Assembly (NCBI GenBank): GCA_030039695.1
Contig: JASHVB010000644.1
Coordinates: 1-5,001 of the forward strand
Direction: 5' to 3'
Length of the DNA: 5,001 nucleotides
Origin: Acetobacteraceae bacterium
GTDB taxonomy: Bacteria > Pseudomonadota > Alphaproteobacteria > Acetobacterales > Acetobacteraceae
This document shows, one piece after another, positions 1-5,001 of the stretch (position 1 is its first letter; each line of letters starts with the position of its first letter). The translations under genes and the position numbers were made by a program. Under the pieces are notes generated by a model. That model saw only the letters and a list, made by a program, of their open reading frames with translations, had not been told where the DNA came from and did no database searches.

Positions 1-197
1 CAACTGTCAGTGGCCGTGGATCTGAGGCCGGAAGACGCGCCCTAACGGAGTCGTCTCGAGTTTGTCCGCCTGCACGGAAGAGCGCGCGGAGCCCGACGAC
101 CCGGGTAAGGCCGCAACGCAGAGGTGCTCGATAGGTTGCGCGCCGCCCCCGGGGCCTTCGTGCTGACCTCTCCCGCGCAGCGTGAGAGGTGTGCGAC
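1..197. other. Left edge, no supported gene
   Basis: No convincing gene is seen. One plus-strand frame from base 1 reads QLSVAVDLRPEDAP and stops with TAA at 43-45, so it could be the last codons of a gene that begins outside the window, but fourteen residues are too few to judge. The remainder is GC-rich with no recognisable promoter or RNA gene. The only clear structure is the hairpin at 166-190. Confidence 0.3.
166..190 (-). terminator. Hairpin just past the amidohydrolase stop; possible terminator or repeat
   Basis: ACCTCTC (166-172) pairs perfectly with GAGAGGT (184-190). After one mismatch, CGC (174-176) can pair with GCG (180-182) around a three-base loop. On the minus strand it starts 8 bases beyond the amidohydrolase stop codon, a usual place for a 3' stabilising or terminating hairpin. 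No T-run follows, so it is not a canonical intrinsic terminator. Bases 165-190 match 3347-3372 at 20 of 26 positions in the same orientation, so it may instead be one copy of a dispersed palindromic repeat. Confidence 0.45.
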
Positions 198-1907
198 CTA
201 CGCCTGCATCCCGCGCACCAGCTTGCCGGGCAGCTCACCCGTCGCTTCTCCTTCGCGAAACGTGACGCGACCCGAGACGATCGTCGCCTCATAGCCATGC
301 ACCTTCTGCAGCAGCCGCTTGCCGCCGGCGGGCAGGTCGTTCTCTACGTACGGCTTGCCACAACCCAACCGATCCCAGTCGATCACGTTCACATCCGCCT
401 TCTTGCCCGCCGCCAGCACGCCGCGATCATGCAGCCCTGCAGCGCCTGCCGTGTCCGATGTCAGCCGGCGGATCAACTCCGGCACTTCCCAGCGCTTTTG
501 CTGCTTGCCCCAGTAATCCAACAGCCACGTTTGATACCCGGCGTCGAGAATGAACGCGACATGCGCGCCGCCGTCGCCCAGGCCCATGATTGTGTTGCGG
601 TTCGCGAGCGTCGTTTCACTGACTGTGAAGTCGTAATACGCGTAGTTGCCGAGCGGCGTGTAGATGAACGCGTTGCCTTCATCTTCCAACAGCGCGTCGT
701 AGGCGAGCTCCTGCCAGGCGCAGCCTCGACGCGCGGCCTCGGCGGCGAGGCTGTGCTCCTTGGCCGGCTTGTAGTTTGGTGGGTTACCGAAACGGAACAT
801 TTGCTCCGGCGCGAGCCGATGGAACAACGGAAAGGTACTGCCCTTCTGCGGATCTTCGGAAAGGATCGCCGCGCGCACCGCCGGATCGCACATGCGCGCA
901 ACGCGCTCGGCCAGCGGCAGATGCGCGATCGACTTGTAAGTCGGCGTGCCGGAGAACGGATTCTGGCTGCCGGTCAGCCCGAGCAGTACGCCGATCGCGC
1001 GCGGCGCTACGACGGGACGAATGGACAGTCCGTCGCGCGCAGCCTCATCCGCGTGCGCAAGCAGCTCGCGCCACACCTCCGGCCGCGTGTGGCGCTGCGT
1101 CAGCGTGAACACCGCCGGCCGGCCGCACGCCTCCACCACGCGGCGCAGCATCGCGAACTCAGCATGGTGGTCCGGTGCCCACTCCGACACCATCTCCAGC
1201 ATGCCTGTACCAGCGTCGCGCATGCCCATGGTCAGACCGCGCAGCTCATCCTCCTGCGCGCGTAGCGTGGGCGTGGGGTCGCCCTTCAGCGTCTTATGGC
1301 TGAGGCTCCGGGATGTTGACACCCCGAACGCACCGGCTTCCATCGCTTCGCGGGCGATCTGGCGCATCTGTGCGATGTCACCCTGGTTGGCATTCTCCAG
1401 GTTAATCGCGCGGTCGCCCATCACGAATACGCGCACGGCCGCATGTGGCAGCAACGCGCAGATGTCGATATCACGCGAACGCCGGTCCAGCGCGTTCAGG
1501 TAATCGCCGAAGGATTCCCATTCCCATCGCAGGCCTTCGTGCATCACCGCGCCGGGGATATCCTCCACGCCCTCCATCAGTTCGACCAGCTTCTCGCGGT
1601 CGTTTGGCTTGCACGGCGCGAATCCAACGCCGCAATTGCCCATCACCGCGGTGGTGACGCCGTGCCAGGACGACGGGGCGAGATGACTGTCCCAGACCGC
1701 CTGCGCGTCATAATGCGTATGGATGTCGACGAAGCCTGGCGTGACCAACTTGCCCTTGGCGTCGATCTCATCTGCGCCCTTGCCGGTGATGACGCCCACG
1801 GCCGCAATGCGGTTGCCGACGATACCGACATCGGCACTGACCGGTGCGCGACCGGTGCCATCGACAACCGTGCCGCCGCGAATGACGAGATCATAGTTCG
1901 CCTGCAT
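198..1907 (-). CDS. D-aminoacylase-like amidohydrolase (N-acyl-D-amino-acid deacylase family)
   Basis: Predicted 569-residue cytoplasmic, metal-dependent hydrolase of the amidohydrolase superfamily. Related enzymes deacylate N-acyl-D-amino acids or cleave similar amides. The N-terminal strand [14 protein letters not shown] (6-19) and the C-terminal [10 protein letters not shown] region form the usual composite beta-sandwich around a TIM barrel. Visible active-site motifs are HTH at 63-65, GNCG with Cys92 (the bridging-ligand position in D-aminoacylases), PHAAVR at 154-159 and GLGDGGAH with Asp445 (catalytic base position). By eye, the two barrel histidines of classical D-aminoacylases (His220 and His250 in the Alcaligenes enzyme) are not retained: the strands read MLEMVSE and FTLTQ. 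The length of about 570 and the full set of end motifs suggest an intact gene. The ATG at 1907 is chosen for its AGGAGG site; a TTG at 1973 is in frame but overlaps the candidate -10 box. The exact substrate is unknown. Confidence 0.9.
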   Translation of the reverse strand: MQANYDLVIRGGTVVDGTGRAPVSADVGIVGNRIAAVGVITGKGADEIDAKGKLVTPGFVDIHTHYDAQAVWDSHLAPSSWHGVTTAVMGNCGVGFAPCKPNDREKLVELMEGVEDIPGAVMHEGLRWEWESFGDYLNALDRRSRDIDICALLPHAAVRVFVMGDRAINLENANQGDIAQMRQIAREAMEAGAFGVSTSRSLSHKTLKGDPTPTLRAQEDELRGLTMGMRDAGTGMLEMVSEWAPDHHAEFAMLRRVVEACGRPAVFTLTQRHTRPEVWRELLAHADEAARDGLSIRPVVAPRAIGVLLGLTGSQNPFSGTPTYKSIAHLPLAERVARMCDPAVRAAILSEDPQKGSTFPLFHRLAPEQMFRFGNPPNYKPAKEHSLAAEAARRGCAWQELAYDALLEDEGNAFIYTPLGNYAYYDFTVSETTLANRNTIMGLGDGGAHVAFILDAGYQTWLLDYWGKQQKRWEVPELIRRLTSDTAGAAGLHDRGVLAAGKKADVNVIDWDRLGCGKPYVENDLPAGGKRLLQKVHGYEATIVSGRVTFREGEATGELPGKLVRGMQA

Positions 1908-1912
1908 GGACC

Positions 1913-1918
1913 CCTCCT
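1913..1918 (-). promoter_or_regulatory. Shine-Dalgarno site of the amidohydrolase
   Basis: On the minus strand AGGAGG lies 5 bases before the ATG at 1907. It is a perfect anti-16S match at good spacing and decides this start over the in-frame TTG 66 bases upstream. Confidence 0.85.
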
Positions 1919-1972
1919 GAAGCGTCATTAGCGCGATCTTGGGACAGGCTGGGCATAGGCGCAAGCGACGCA

Positions 1973-2001
1973 ATCATACGGGACCGTTCATCACTTCTTC
2001 A
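1973..2001 (-). promoter_or_regulatory. Candidate sigma-70-type promoter of the amidohydrolase
   Basis: The minus strand carries TATGAT (1973-1978), five of six matches to the -10 consensus. A weak -35 candidate, TGAAGA (1996-2001), lies 17 bases upstream and matches three of six bases. Transcription would begin near 1966 and leave a leader of about 60 bases before the AGGAGG site. The -10 box is persuasive for GC-rich DNA; the -35 is poor, so the promoter may need an activator or be spurious. Confidence 0.4.
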
Positions 2002-2210
2002 CGCCTCCCCGCCACTCTCTGAGATCATGTCGCGGTGCCGGCATGATTCAATCCGAGCCGATCCTGAATGTGGTGTTCGCGGCCGAACTGTCGGTTGACA
2101 CTGACACGGCGGTGGTAGCCTAGGCGGCGCAGGTCGGTCTGCCGTATGCGCCCGCGCGCACGCAGCGCTGGCGGGAGGCCGATGCGGCGCTCCGGCGCGA
2201 GGCACATGGC

Positions 2211-2262
2211 CTGGCCGGTCGGGCGCACACGGCCGGGCTGCTCGTCTAGGTAACCCGGCCAG
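2211..2262. repeat. Competing inverted repeats CTGGCCGG / GGCCGGG / CCCGGCCAG
   Basis: CTGGCCGG (2211-2218) is a perfect reverse complement of CCGGCCAG (2255-2262), and GGCCGGG (2231-2237) is a perfect reverse complement of CCCGGCC (2254-2260). Both left arms compete for the same right arm, so two alternative stem-loops are possible. Short CCGG/GGCC words are common in GC-rich DNA, which limits confidence in any function. Confidence 0.4.
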
Positions 2263-2298
2263 CGCCGTGCCGCACGCTGTTGAGGCGAGGACGGTGGG

Positions 2299-2335
2299 TG
2301 CCGCAGCAGCTCAGCGGCCTGAGGTGCTGCTGGCA
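2299..2335. repeat. Long bulged hairpin, 14 base pairs
   Basis: CAGCAG (2304-2309) pairs with CTGCTG (2327-2332), and CTCAG (2310-2314) pairs with CTGAG (2319-2323) around a CGGC loop, with a three-base bulge on the right side. Three more outer pairs (TGC 2299-2301 with GCA 2333-2335) are possible. No T-run follows on either strand, so it is not an intrinsic terminator of the regulator gene that ends at 2518. Confidence 0.45.
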
Positions 2336-2343
2336 GACAGCGT

Positions 2344-2382
2344 CGGGGCGTTGAAAGCCCCGGTCGAATCCGGTGACGGGGC
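2344..2382. repeat. Three-arm CGGGGC / GCCCCG / CGGGGC alternating hairpin
   Basis: CGGGGC (2344-2349) pairs with GCCCCG (2357-2362) around the loop GTTGAAA. The same GCCCCG can instead pair with a second CGGGGC (2377-2382), enclosing CCGGTCGAATCCGG with its own four-pair stem. The two foldings exclude each other, as in attenuators and riboswitch expression platforms. No adjacent start codon or T-run is visible, so any switching role is conjecture. Confidence 0.4.
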
Positions 2383-2517
2383 CGTACGAGGCACAAACCG
2401 CAGCTCTCTCCGCCGCTGCGGCGCGTGAAGTGCCGAAGCGATCCTGCGCTCGCTTATCCACGGTGACGTGCCCGCGCGGGGTCACCGCGATGCGGCATGA
2501 CCCGCAACGGCATCCCA

Positions 2518-3267
2518 CTAACGGAACTCCACCAGCGCTTCCAGCTCGTCGCGCCGGCGCAGCACGATGAAGCCGTCTTCCATCCCGATCACACCGTCCT
2601 CTCGCCAGGCGCCAAGCTGCTTGTTGACGCTCTCGCGCGAGGAAGCAACCAGTGTGGACAGATCGCGCTGAGATAGCTTCAGCTCGATTCTCGTGCCGCC
2701 GGCGGCGGGCCTTCCGTAACTGCCGGCGAGTTTCAGCAGCACGAGCGCCAACCGCGCAGGTAGGTCGAGCAAGGCGATTTGCTCCAGTGCGATGCTGGTC
2801 TGGCGCAGTCGCTCGCACAACACGGCGAGCAGCCGCAGCGCAAGGTCCTGGTTGCGGGTAAGGAAGGGCAGGAATTGGCGGCGCTCAACCACGAGCAGGT
2901 GGGTTTCCTCCGTCGCGGTCGCGTCGGCGCTGCGTGGCTTGCCGTCCAGCAAGGCGATCTCGCCGAACACCTCGCCCGGGTTGATGACGTTAAGCGTGAT
3001 CTCCTTGCCATCGGCGGACACGGCGCTGATGCGCACGCGGCCGCGCAGCACCGCCATCATCGAAGAGCCGCTGTCACCCTTCTGGAATATCACCTGGCCT
3101 CGGTGGACCCGGCGGTCAACCGCGAAGCTGAGGATGTCGTCCAGCTCGCCGGGCTGCATTGCCTGGAACAGCGGACTAAAGAGCAGCGCGGCACGCCTGG
3201 CGTCGTGATCCAGCTTCGCCACCAGCGATTCCCCCACTCTGTGCGTCAACCCGTTGGGCCGCAGCAT
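2518..3267 (-). CDS. Crp/Fnr-family transcriptional regulator
   Basis: Predicted 249-residue DNA-binding regulator. Residues about 29-135 form a cyclic-nucleotide-binding beta-roll, including GQVIFQKGDSGSSM (57-70) and a phosphate-binding cassette FGEIALLDGKPRSADA (101-116). Glu103, Arg112 and Ser113 match the positions that hold cAMP in E. coli CRP, so a cyclic nucleotide ligand is plausible. A dimerisation helix follows at about 138-168, then a winged helix-turn-helix with LSQRDLSTLVASSRESVNKQL (198-218, split as helix-turn-recognition helix). The FNR-type N-terminal cysteine cluster is absent; Cys151 is the only cysteine, so oxygen sensing through an iron-sulfur cluster is unlikely. The start is uncertain: ATG 3267 lacks a good Shine-Dalgarno site, and GTG at 3237 or 3222 would give 239 or 234 residues. 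The gene is divergent from the serine hydrolase and upstream, on the same strand, of the amidohydrolase, so local regulation is likely but inferred. Confidence 0.92.
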   Translation of the reverse strand: MLRPNGLTHRVGESLVAKLDHDARRAALLFSPLFQAMQPGELDDILSFAVDRRVHRGQVIFQKGDSGSSMMAVLRGRVRISAVSADGKEITLNVINPGEVFGEIALLDGKPRSADATATEETHLLVVERRQFLPFLTRNQDLALRLLAVLCERLRQTSIALEQIALLDLPARLALVLLKLAGSYGRPAAGGTRIELKLSQRDLSTLVASSRESVNKQLGAWREDGVIGMEDGFIVLRRRDELEALVEFR

Positions 3268-3280
3268 AGCGCAGAAACGA

Positions 3281-3307
3281 TGCGGGTGCGGTAGTGCGGC
3301 GTTGCGG
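3281..3307. repeat. Four TGCGG direct repeats
   Basis: TGCGG occurs at 3281, 3287, 3295 and 3303, with start-to-start spacings of 6, 8 and 8 bases, just upstream of the regulator start. The array could be a set of half-sites for a DNA-binding protein or simple low-complexity sequence. It does not resemble a Crp-type operator. Confidence 0.4.
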
Positions 3308-3323
3308 GGCGGTGGTGGGACCC

Positions 3324-3379
3324 TCCCCCTCGGCGCGGCGCGCCTTGACCTCTCCTTCTTCGCGGGAGAGGTAGGGGGA
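3324..3379 (+). repeat. 56-base three-helix palindromic element covering the hydrolase SD site and first start-codon base
   Basis: TCCCCCT (3324-3330) is a perfect reverse complement of AGGGGGA (3373-3379). Inside it, GGCGC (3332-3336) pairs with GCGCC (3340-3344), and ACCTCTCC (3348-3355) pairs with GGAGAGGT (3365-3372). The three helices meet at a compact junction with only C3331 and TTG 3345-3347 unpaired. As RNA, the right strands contain the Shine-Dalgarno-like GGAGAGG (3365-3371) and the A of the hydrolase ATG (3379), so the fold would hide the translation start. Its inner hairpin resembles the one at 165-190, which fits a REP-like dispersed repeat. Pairing is seen directly; function is inferred. 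Confidence 0.6.
3365..3371 (+). promoter_or_regulatory. Shine-Dalgarno site of the serine hydrolase, inside a stem
   Basis: GGAGAGG lies 7 bases before the ATG. It is a good ribosome-binding sequence, but every base of it can pair with 3349-3355, so access may depend on RNA folding or on where transcription starts. Confidence 0.6.
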
Positions 3380-4407
3380 TGAACGACCTTGCAAGATTTG
3401 CCGTTGCGCATGAGATTAGCTGGCCGCGCGATTTGCGCAGGCACATCGAGGCAGGGTTCTTCGAACCGCCGCCGCACAACGAAATACTCGGGCCGATCCG
3501 GGCGCGCGGGCCGGCGAACGGCCTGGTCGTGCAGAATAACGTTGTCATCGCGTCGTGGGGCGACACGCGGCAGGTCGATTTCACCTTCTCTGTCGCAAAA
3601 AGCTATCTGGGCTTGCTCGCCGGCGTCGCCGTTGCCGACGGGCTGATCGAATCCCTGGATGAGCCAGTGGGCCTGCGCGTCCGCGACGGCGGGTTCGAGG
3701 GACCACACAACGGCGCCATCACCTGGCGCCACCTGCTGCAGCAGACTTCGGAGTGGGAAGGCAGCCTGTTCGGTAAGTCCGACGTAATCGACCGCAACCG
3801 CAATCTGGTGCTGGAAGGTCAAGGGCAAAAGGGCGATGCACGACCGCTGCGCGCGCCGGGCACCCTGTGGGAATACAACGACGTGCGTGTGAACCGGCTC
3901 GCGCTGTCGCTGCTGCGCGTCTTCCGCCGACCGCTGCCGGAGGTGTTTCGCGAGCGAATCATGGAGCCGATCGGCGCATCCGACACGTGGCGTTGGCACG
4001 GCTATCGTACGTCGATGGTGGAGATGGACGGGCGGATGATCGAGTCCGTATCCGGCGGTAGCCACTGGGGCGGCGGCGTGGAGATCCATGCCGACGACCA
4101 GGCGCGCATCGGTCTGCTGATGCTGCAGCGCGGCGAGTGGAGGGGACGGCGTGTGTTACCGGAATCCTGGATCGATGAGTCGCTGATGCCATGTGCGCTG
4201 CACCCGAATTACGGGCTGATGTGGTGGCTGAACACCGGGCGCAAACGCTATCCGAGCGCGCCGGCGACGGGTTTTTATGCGTCCGGCGCGGGTGGCAATA
4301 TCACCTGGGTCGATCCGGCGAACCGCATCGTTGCAGTGATGCGCTGGATGGCGCGGGAGAGCGTCGATCCGTTCCTGCGGATGGTGCAGGGTGCCGCGCG
4401 CGGTTAG
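3379..4407 (+). CDS. Serine hydrolase, beta-lactamase class C / EstB / 6-aminohexanoate-dimer hydrolase type
   Basis: Predicted 342-residue hydrolase of the penicillin-binding-protein-like fold. Relatives cleave esters, linear amides or D-peptides through an acyl-enzyme. The nucleophile motif S-V-A-K is at 71-74, followed by the typical GVAVADGLIESLDEPV helix region. The family motif WRHLLQQTSEWEG lies at 116-128. PGTLWEYND (160-168) supplies the tyrosine base Tyr166; the class C YxN motif reads YND here. GSHWGGGVEIHADDQARIG (227-245) is a conserved core, and SGAGGN (302-307) stands where beta-lactamases have KTG, which argues against penicillinase activity. No signal peptide is seen, so it is probably cytoplasmic. 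An in-frame TGA at 3346-3348 and no other candidate start after it fix ATG 3379, with GGAGAGG 7 bases upstream. Length is normal for the family. Substrate is unknown. Confidence 0.9.
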   Translation: MNDLARFAVAHEISWPRDLRRHIEAGFFEPPPHNEILGPIRARGPANGLVVQNNVVIASWGDTRQVDFTFSVAKSYLGLLAGVAVADGLIESLDEPVGLRVRDGGFEGPHNGAITWRHLLQQTSEWEGSLFGKSDVIDRNRNLVLEGQGQKGDARPLRAPGTLWEYNDVRVNRLALSLLRVFRRPLPEVFRERIMEPIGASDTWRWHGYRTSMVEMDGRMIESVSGGSHWGGGVEIHADDQARIGLLMLQRGEWRGRRVLPESWIDESLMPCALHPNYGLMWWLNTGRKRYPSAPATGFYASGAGGNITWVDPANRIVAVMRWMARESVDPFLRMVQGAARG

Positions 4408-4429
4408 GCCACCTGCCAGCGTTGTGTCA

Positions 4430-4449
4430 TGGCGCGGCGCCGAGCGCCA
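4430..4449 (+). terminator. GC-rich hairpin after the serine hydrolase; weak terminator candidate
   Basis: TGGCGC (4430-4435) pairs with GCGCCA (4444-4449) around an eight-base loop, 22 bases beyond the hydrolase stop. No T-run follows, so it is at most a weak or factor-assisted 3' boundary. Confidence 0.25.
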
Positions 4450-4599
4450 CAGCATTCCCGTTCGAGGGTCGACACCCCCGAGTGTGAACGCTCCGGCGCG
4501 TTGCACTGGACCAACGGAATCGGCAAGCGTCGGATTGGTGTCAGACGACGCGAAATTAAGGGGTGCGCCGTTTGGGTCCGTGAACGCGGGCAACAACGA

Positions 4600-4732
4600 A
4601 GAACCGCGGAGCGATCGTGACCTGCACACTGCCGCGGCCATGGGCACGAGAAGCAATCATTCTGCTTGCTGAGCGGATGGTCGCTGCACCCTTCATCACC
4701 GGGAAGGCCGCGTCCGGGTTCTCCGCGGTTCT
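4600..4732. repeat. 12-base perfect inverted repeat with 109-base interior
   Basis: AGAACCGCGGAG (4600-4611) is a perfect reverse complement of CTCCGCGGTTCT (4721-4732). The right arm also overlaps a direct repeat, GGTTCTCC at 4717-4724 and again at 4727-4734, giving a 10-base period of one helical turn. The interior contains a small hairpin (AAGCA and TGCTT around ATCATTC) and no gene I can support. The arms might be paired protein-binding sites or the base of a long RNA stem. Confidence 0.45.
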
Positions 4733-4804
4733 CCATCGTCCTCCGCGTCGAATCGCAACAGCGGTGAACCGCACAGCCCATCAGGGCTCGACACGGCAAA
4801 TGCG

Positions 4805-4845
4805 ATTGGCAGATTCGACCGGCGCCAATGCGTTCCCTTATTGGC
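4805..4845. repeat. ATTGGC / GCCAAT / ATTGGC arms
   Basis: ATTGGC (4805-4810), its reverse complement GCCAAT (4824-4829) and ATTGGC again (4840-4845) lie about 125-165 bases before the start at 4970. The first two form a dyad with a 13-base spacer. An operator is possible but the arms are only six bases long. Confidence 0.3.
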
Positions 4846-4969
4846 CTGCCGCGCATCGCTGCGTCGTACATCCCCCTACTCCAACGTGACTTGCCTGGGG
4901 CCGCGCCACACGCGACCGTTCCGCCGCGCCCAGGGGACACGTCGCGCATGTGCCCGCAGAGGAGGCTCC

Positions 4970-5001
4970 ATGTTCAAAGGCTTCGTCCTTGGCATCATCC
5001 T
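4970..5001 (+). CDS. Start of an unidentified gene, cut by the window edge
   Basis: ATG at 4970 opens a frame reading MFKGFVLGII and onward to the edge. AGAGGAGG (4958-4965) ends 4 bases before it, a strong ribosome-binding site that is slightly close. One lysine followed by a hydrophobic run suggests a signal peptide, lipoprotein leader or membrane anchor, so the product is probably exported or membrane-bound. Only ten complete codons are visible, so no family can be named. A nearby ATG at 4948 is in another frame. Confidence 0.65.
   Translation, partial: MFKGFVLGII

Larger units (their letters stand above)
1979..2517. other. Long intergenic stretch with possible decayed coding sequence
   Basis: No intact gene is recognised. 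On the plus strand, 2043-2246 is open apart from one amber codon at 2121-2123 and reads as MIQSEPILNVVF, then AAQVGLPYAPARTQRW after the stop. A different frame from about 2267 to 2428 reads RPEVLLADSVGALKAPVES. This could be a gene broken by a nonsense mutation and a frameshift, but I recognise no family, no Shine-Dalgarno site precedes 2043, and long open frames arise by chance at this base composition. The stretch also contains the inverted repeats listed separately at 2211-2382. Confidence 0.3.
3268..3378. promoter_or_regulatory. Divergent regulator/hydrolase control region
   Basis: These 111 bases separate the starts of the Crp-type regulator (minus) and the serine hydrolase (plus), so the promoters of both genes, and any operator shared by them, should lie here or extend into the genes. 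I find no convincing -10/-35 pair on either strand and no TGTGA-N6-TCACA or TTGAT-N4-ATCAA palindrome. What is visible is a run of TGCGG direct repeats near the regulator side and a three-helix palindromic element on the hydrolase side. Confidence 0.55.
4408..4969. other. Intergenic stretch with inverted repeats, no supported gene
   Basis: No gene is supported on either strand; open frames here show mixed third-base use and no recognisable family. One frame from GTG 4617 (90 codons, with GGAG five bases upstream) is the best alternative but reads as low-complexity, Arg/Pro/Ala-rich sequence. The stretch carries a hairpin at 4430-4449, a 12-base inverted repeat at 4600/4721, and three copies of ATTGGC (one inverted) at 4805-4845. 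It probably includes the promoter and leader of the gene that starts at 4970, but no convincing -10/-35 pair is visible. Confidence 0.5.

Noticed and set aside
189..1265. 358-codon plus-strand frame opposite the amidohydrolase
   Set aside because: It is a high-GC antisense frame rich in Arg, Ala and His with no domain, overlapping a clearly recognised gene.
2095..2123. Perfect TTGACA at 2095-2100 as a plus-strand -35 box
   Set aside because: No acceptable -10 box lies 15-19 bases downstream (best is TAGCCT at 15), and no intact plus-strand gene follows.
2350..2376. tRNA-like T-arm sequence GGTCGAATCC next to a GCCCCG stem
   Set aside because: It resembles the tRNA T-loop but lacks one T of GGTTCGAATCC, has only a four-pair stem, and no matching acceptor 5' strand, D-arm, anticodon arm or CCA is found.
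2246..2818. 190-codon minus-strand frame overlapping the 3' part of the regulator
   Set aside because: Most of it is the regulator sequence read in another frame, with Arg/Ala-rich composition and no domain.
3345..3373. TTGACC at 3345-3350 as a -35 box for the serine hydrolase
   Set aside because: The position 17 bases downstream reads GAGGTA, not a -10 box, and it is too near the ATG at 3379.
2518..4089. Much longer 523-codon version of the Crp-type regulator, read from 4089
   Set aside because: The extra 274 codons run antisense through the serine hydrolase and contain no recognisable domain; the family length of about 220-250 fits a start at 3267 or slightly downstream.
4617..4889. 90-codon plus-strand frame from GTG with GGAG five bases upstream
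   Set aside because: Third codon positions are mixed compared with the recognised genes, the product has no recognisable motif, and it covers the inverted repeat arm and ATTGGC sites.
4894..4934. CCTGGG / CCCAGG stem upstream of the gene at 4970
   Set aside because: Only six pairs with a 29-base GC-rich loop; expected by chance in this composition and it does not reach the ribosome-binding site.

Overview
The window is GC-rich (roughly two-thirds G+C by eye). Its coding regions prefer G or C at third codon positions, and strong Shine-Dalgarno (SD) sites precede two of the starts. Together with a Crp-type regulator and two hydrolase families common in soil and aquatic proteobacteria, this suggests a chromosomal segment of a free-living, high-GC proteobacterium. 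Genus or class cannot be fixed from the sequence. I see no IS element, phage gene, RNA gene or CRISPR array.

Layout: 1-197 holds no convincing gene and ends in a hairpin beside the 3' end of the first gene. A D-aminoacylase-like amidohydrolase lies at 198-1907 on the minus strand, with a strong SD site and a candidate -10 box. The stretch 1979-2517 has no intact gene but contains a dense set of competing inverted repeats and possibly decayed coding sequence. A Crp/Fnr-family regulator lies at 2518-3267, also on the minus strand. A 111-base divergent region separates it from a serine hydrolase of the beta-lactamase/esterase EstB/6-aminohexanoate-dimer hydrolase type at 3379-4407 on the plus strand. 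The stretch 4408-4969 has no supported gene but contains several inverted repeats. The first codons of another plus-strand gene begin at 4970 behind a good SD site.

How the genes may work together: the two complete enzymes both belong to families that cleave amide or ester bonds, one metal-dependent and one Ser/Lys/Tyr-dependent, and the regulator lies between them, head-to-head with the serine hydrolase. A small scavenging module for N-acylated or peptide-like compounds, controlled by a cyclic-nucleotide-type regulator, is a reasonable inference. Neither substrate nor ligand can be read from the sequence.

The most unusual item is a 56-base sequence at 3324-3379. It can fold into a perfect three-helix junction whose last two strands contain the SD site and the A of the serine hydrolase start codon. 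Its inner hairpin resembles (20 of 26 bases) a second hairpin at 165-190, so it may be a dispersed palindromic repeat that now forms a gene's translation start, an RNA control element, or both.
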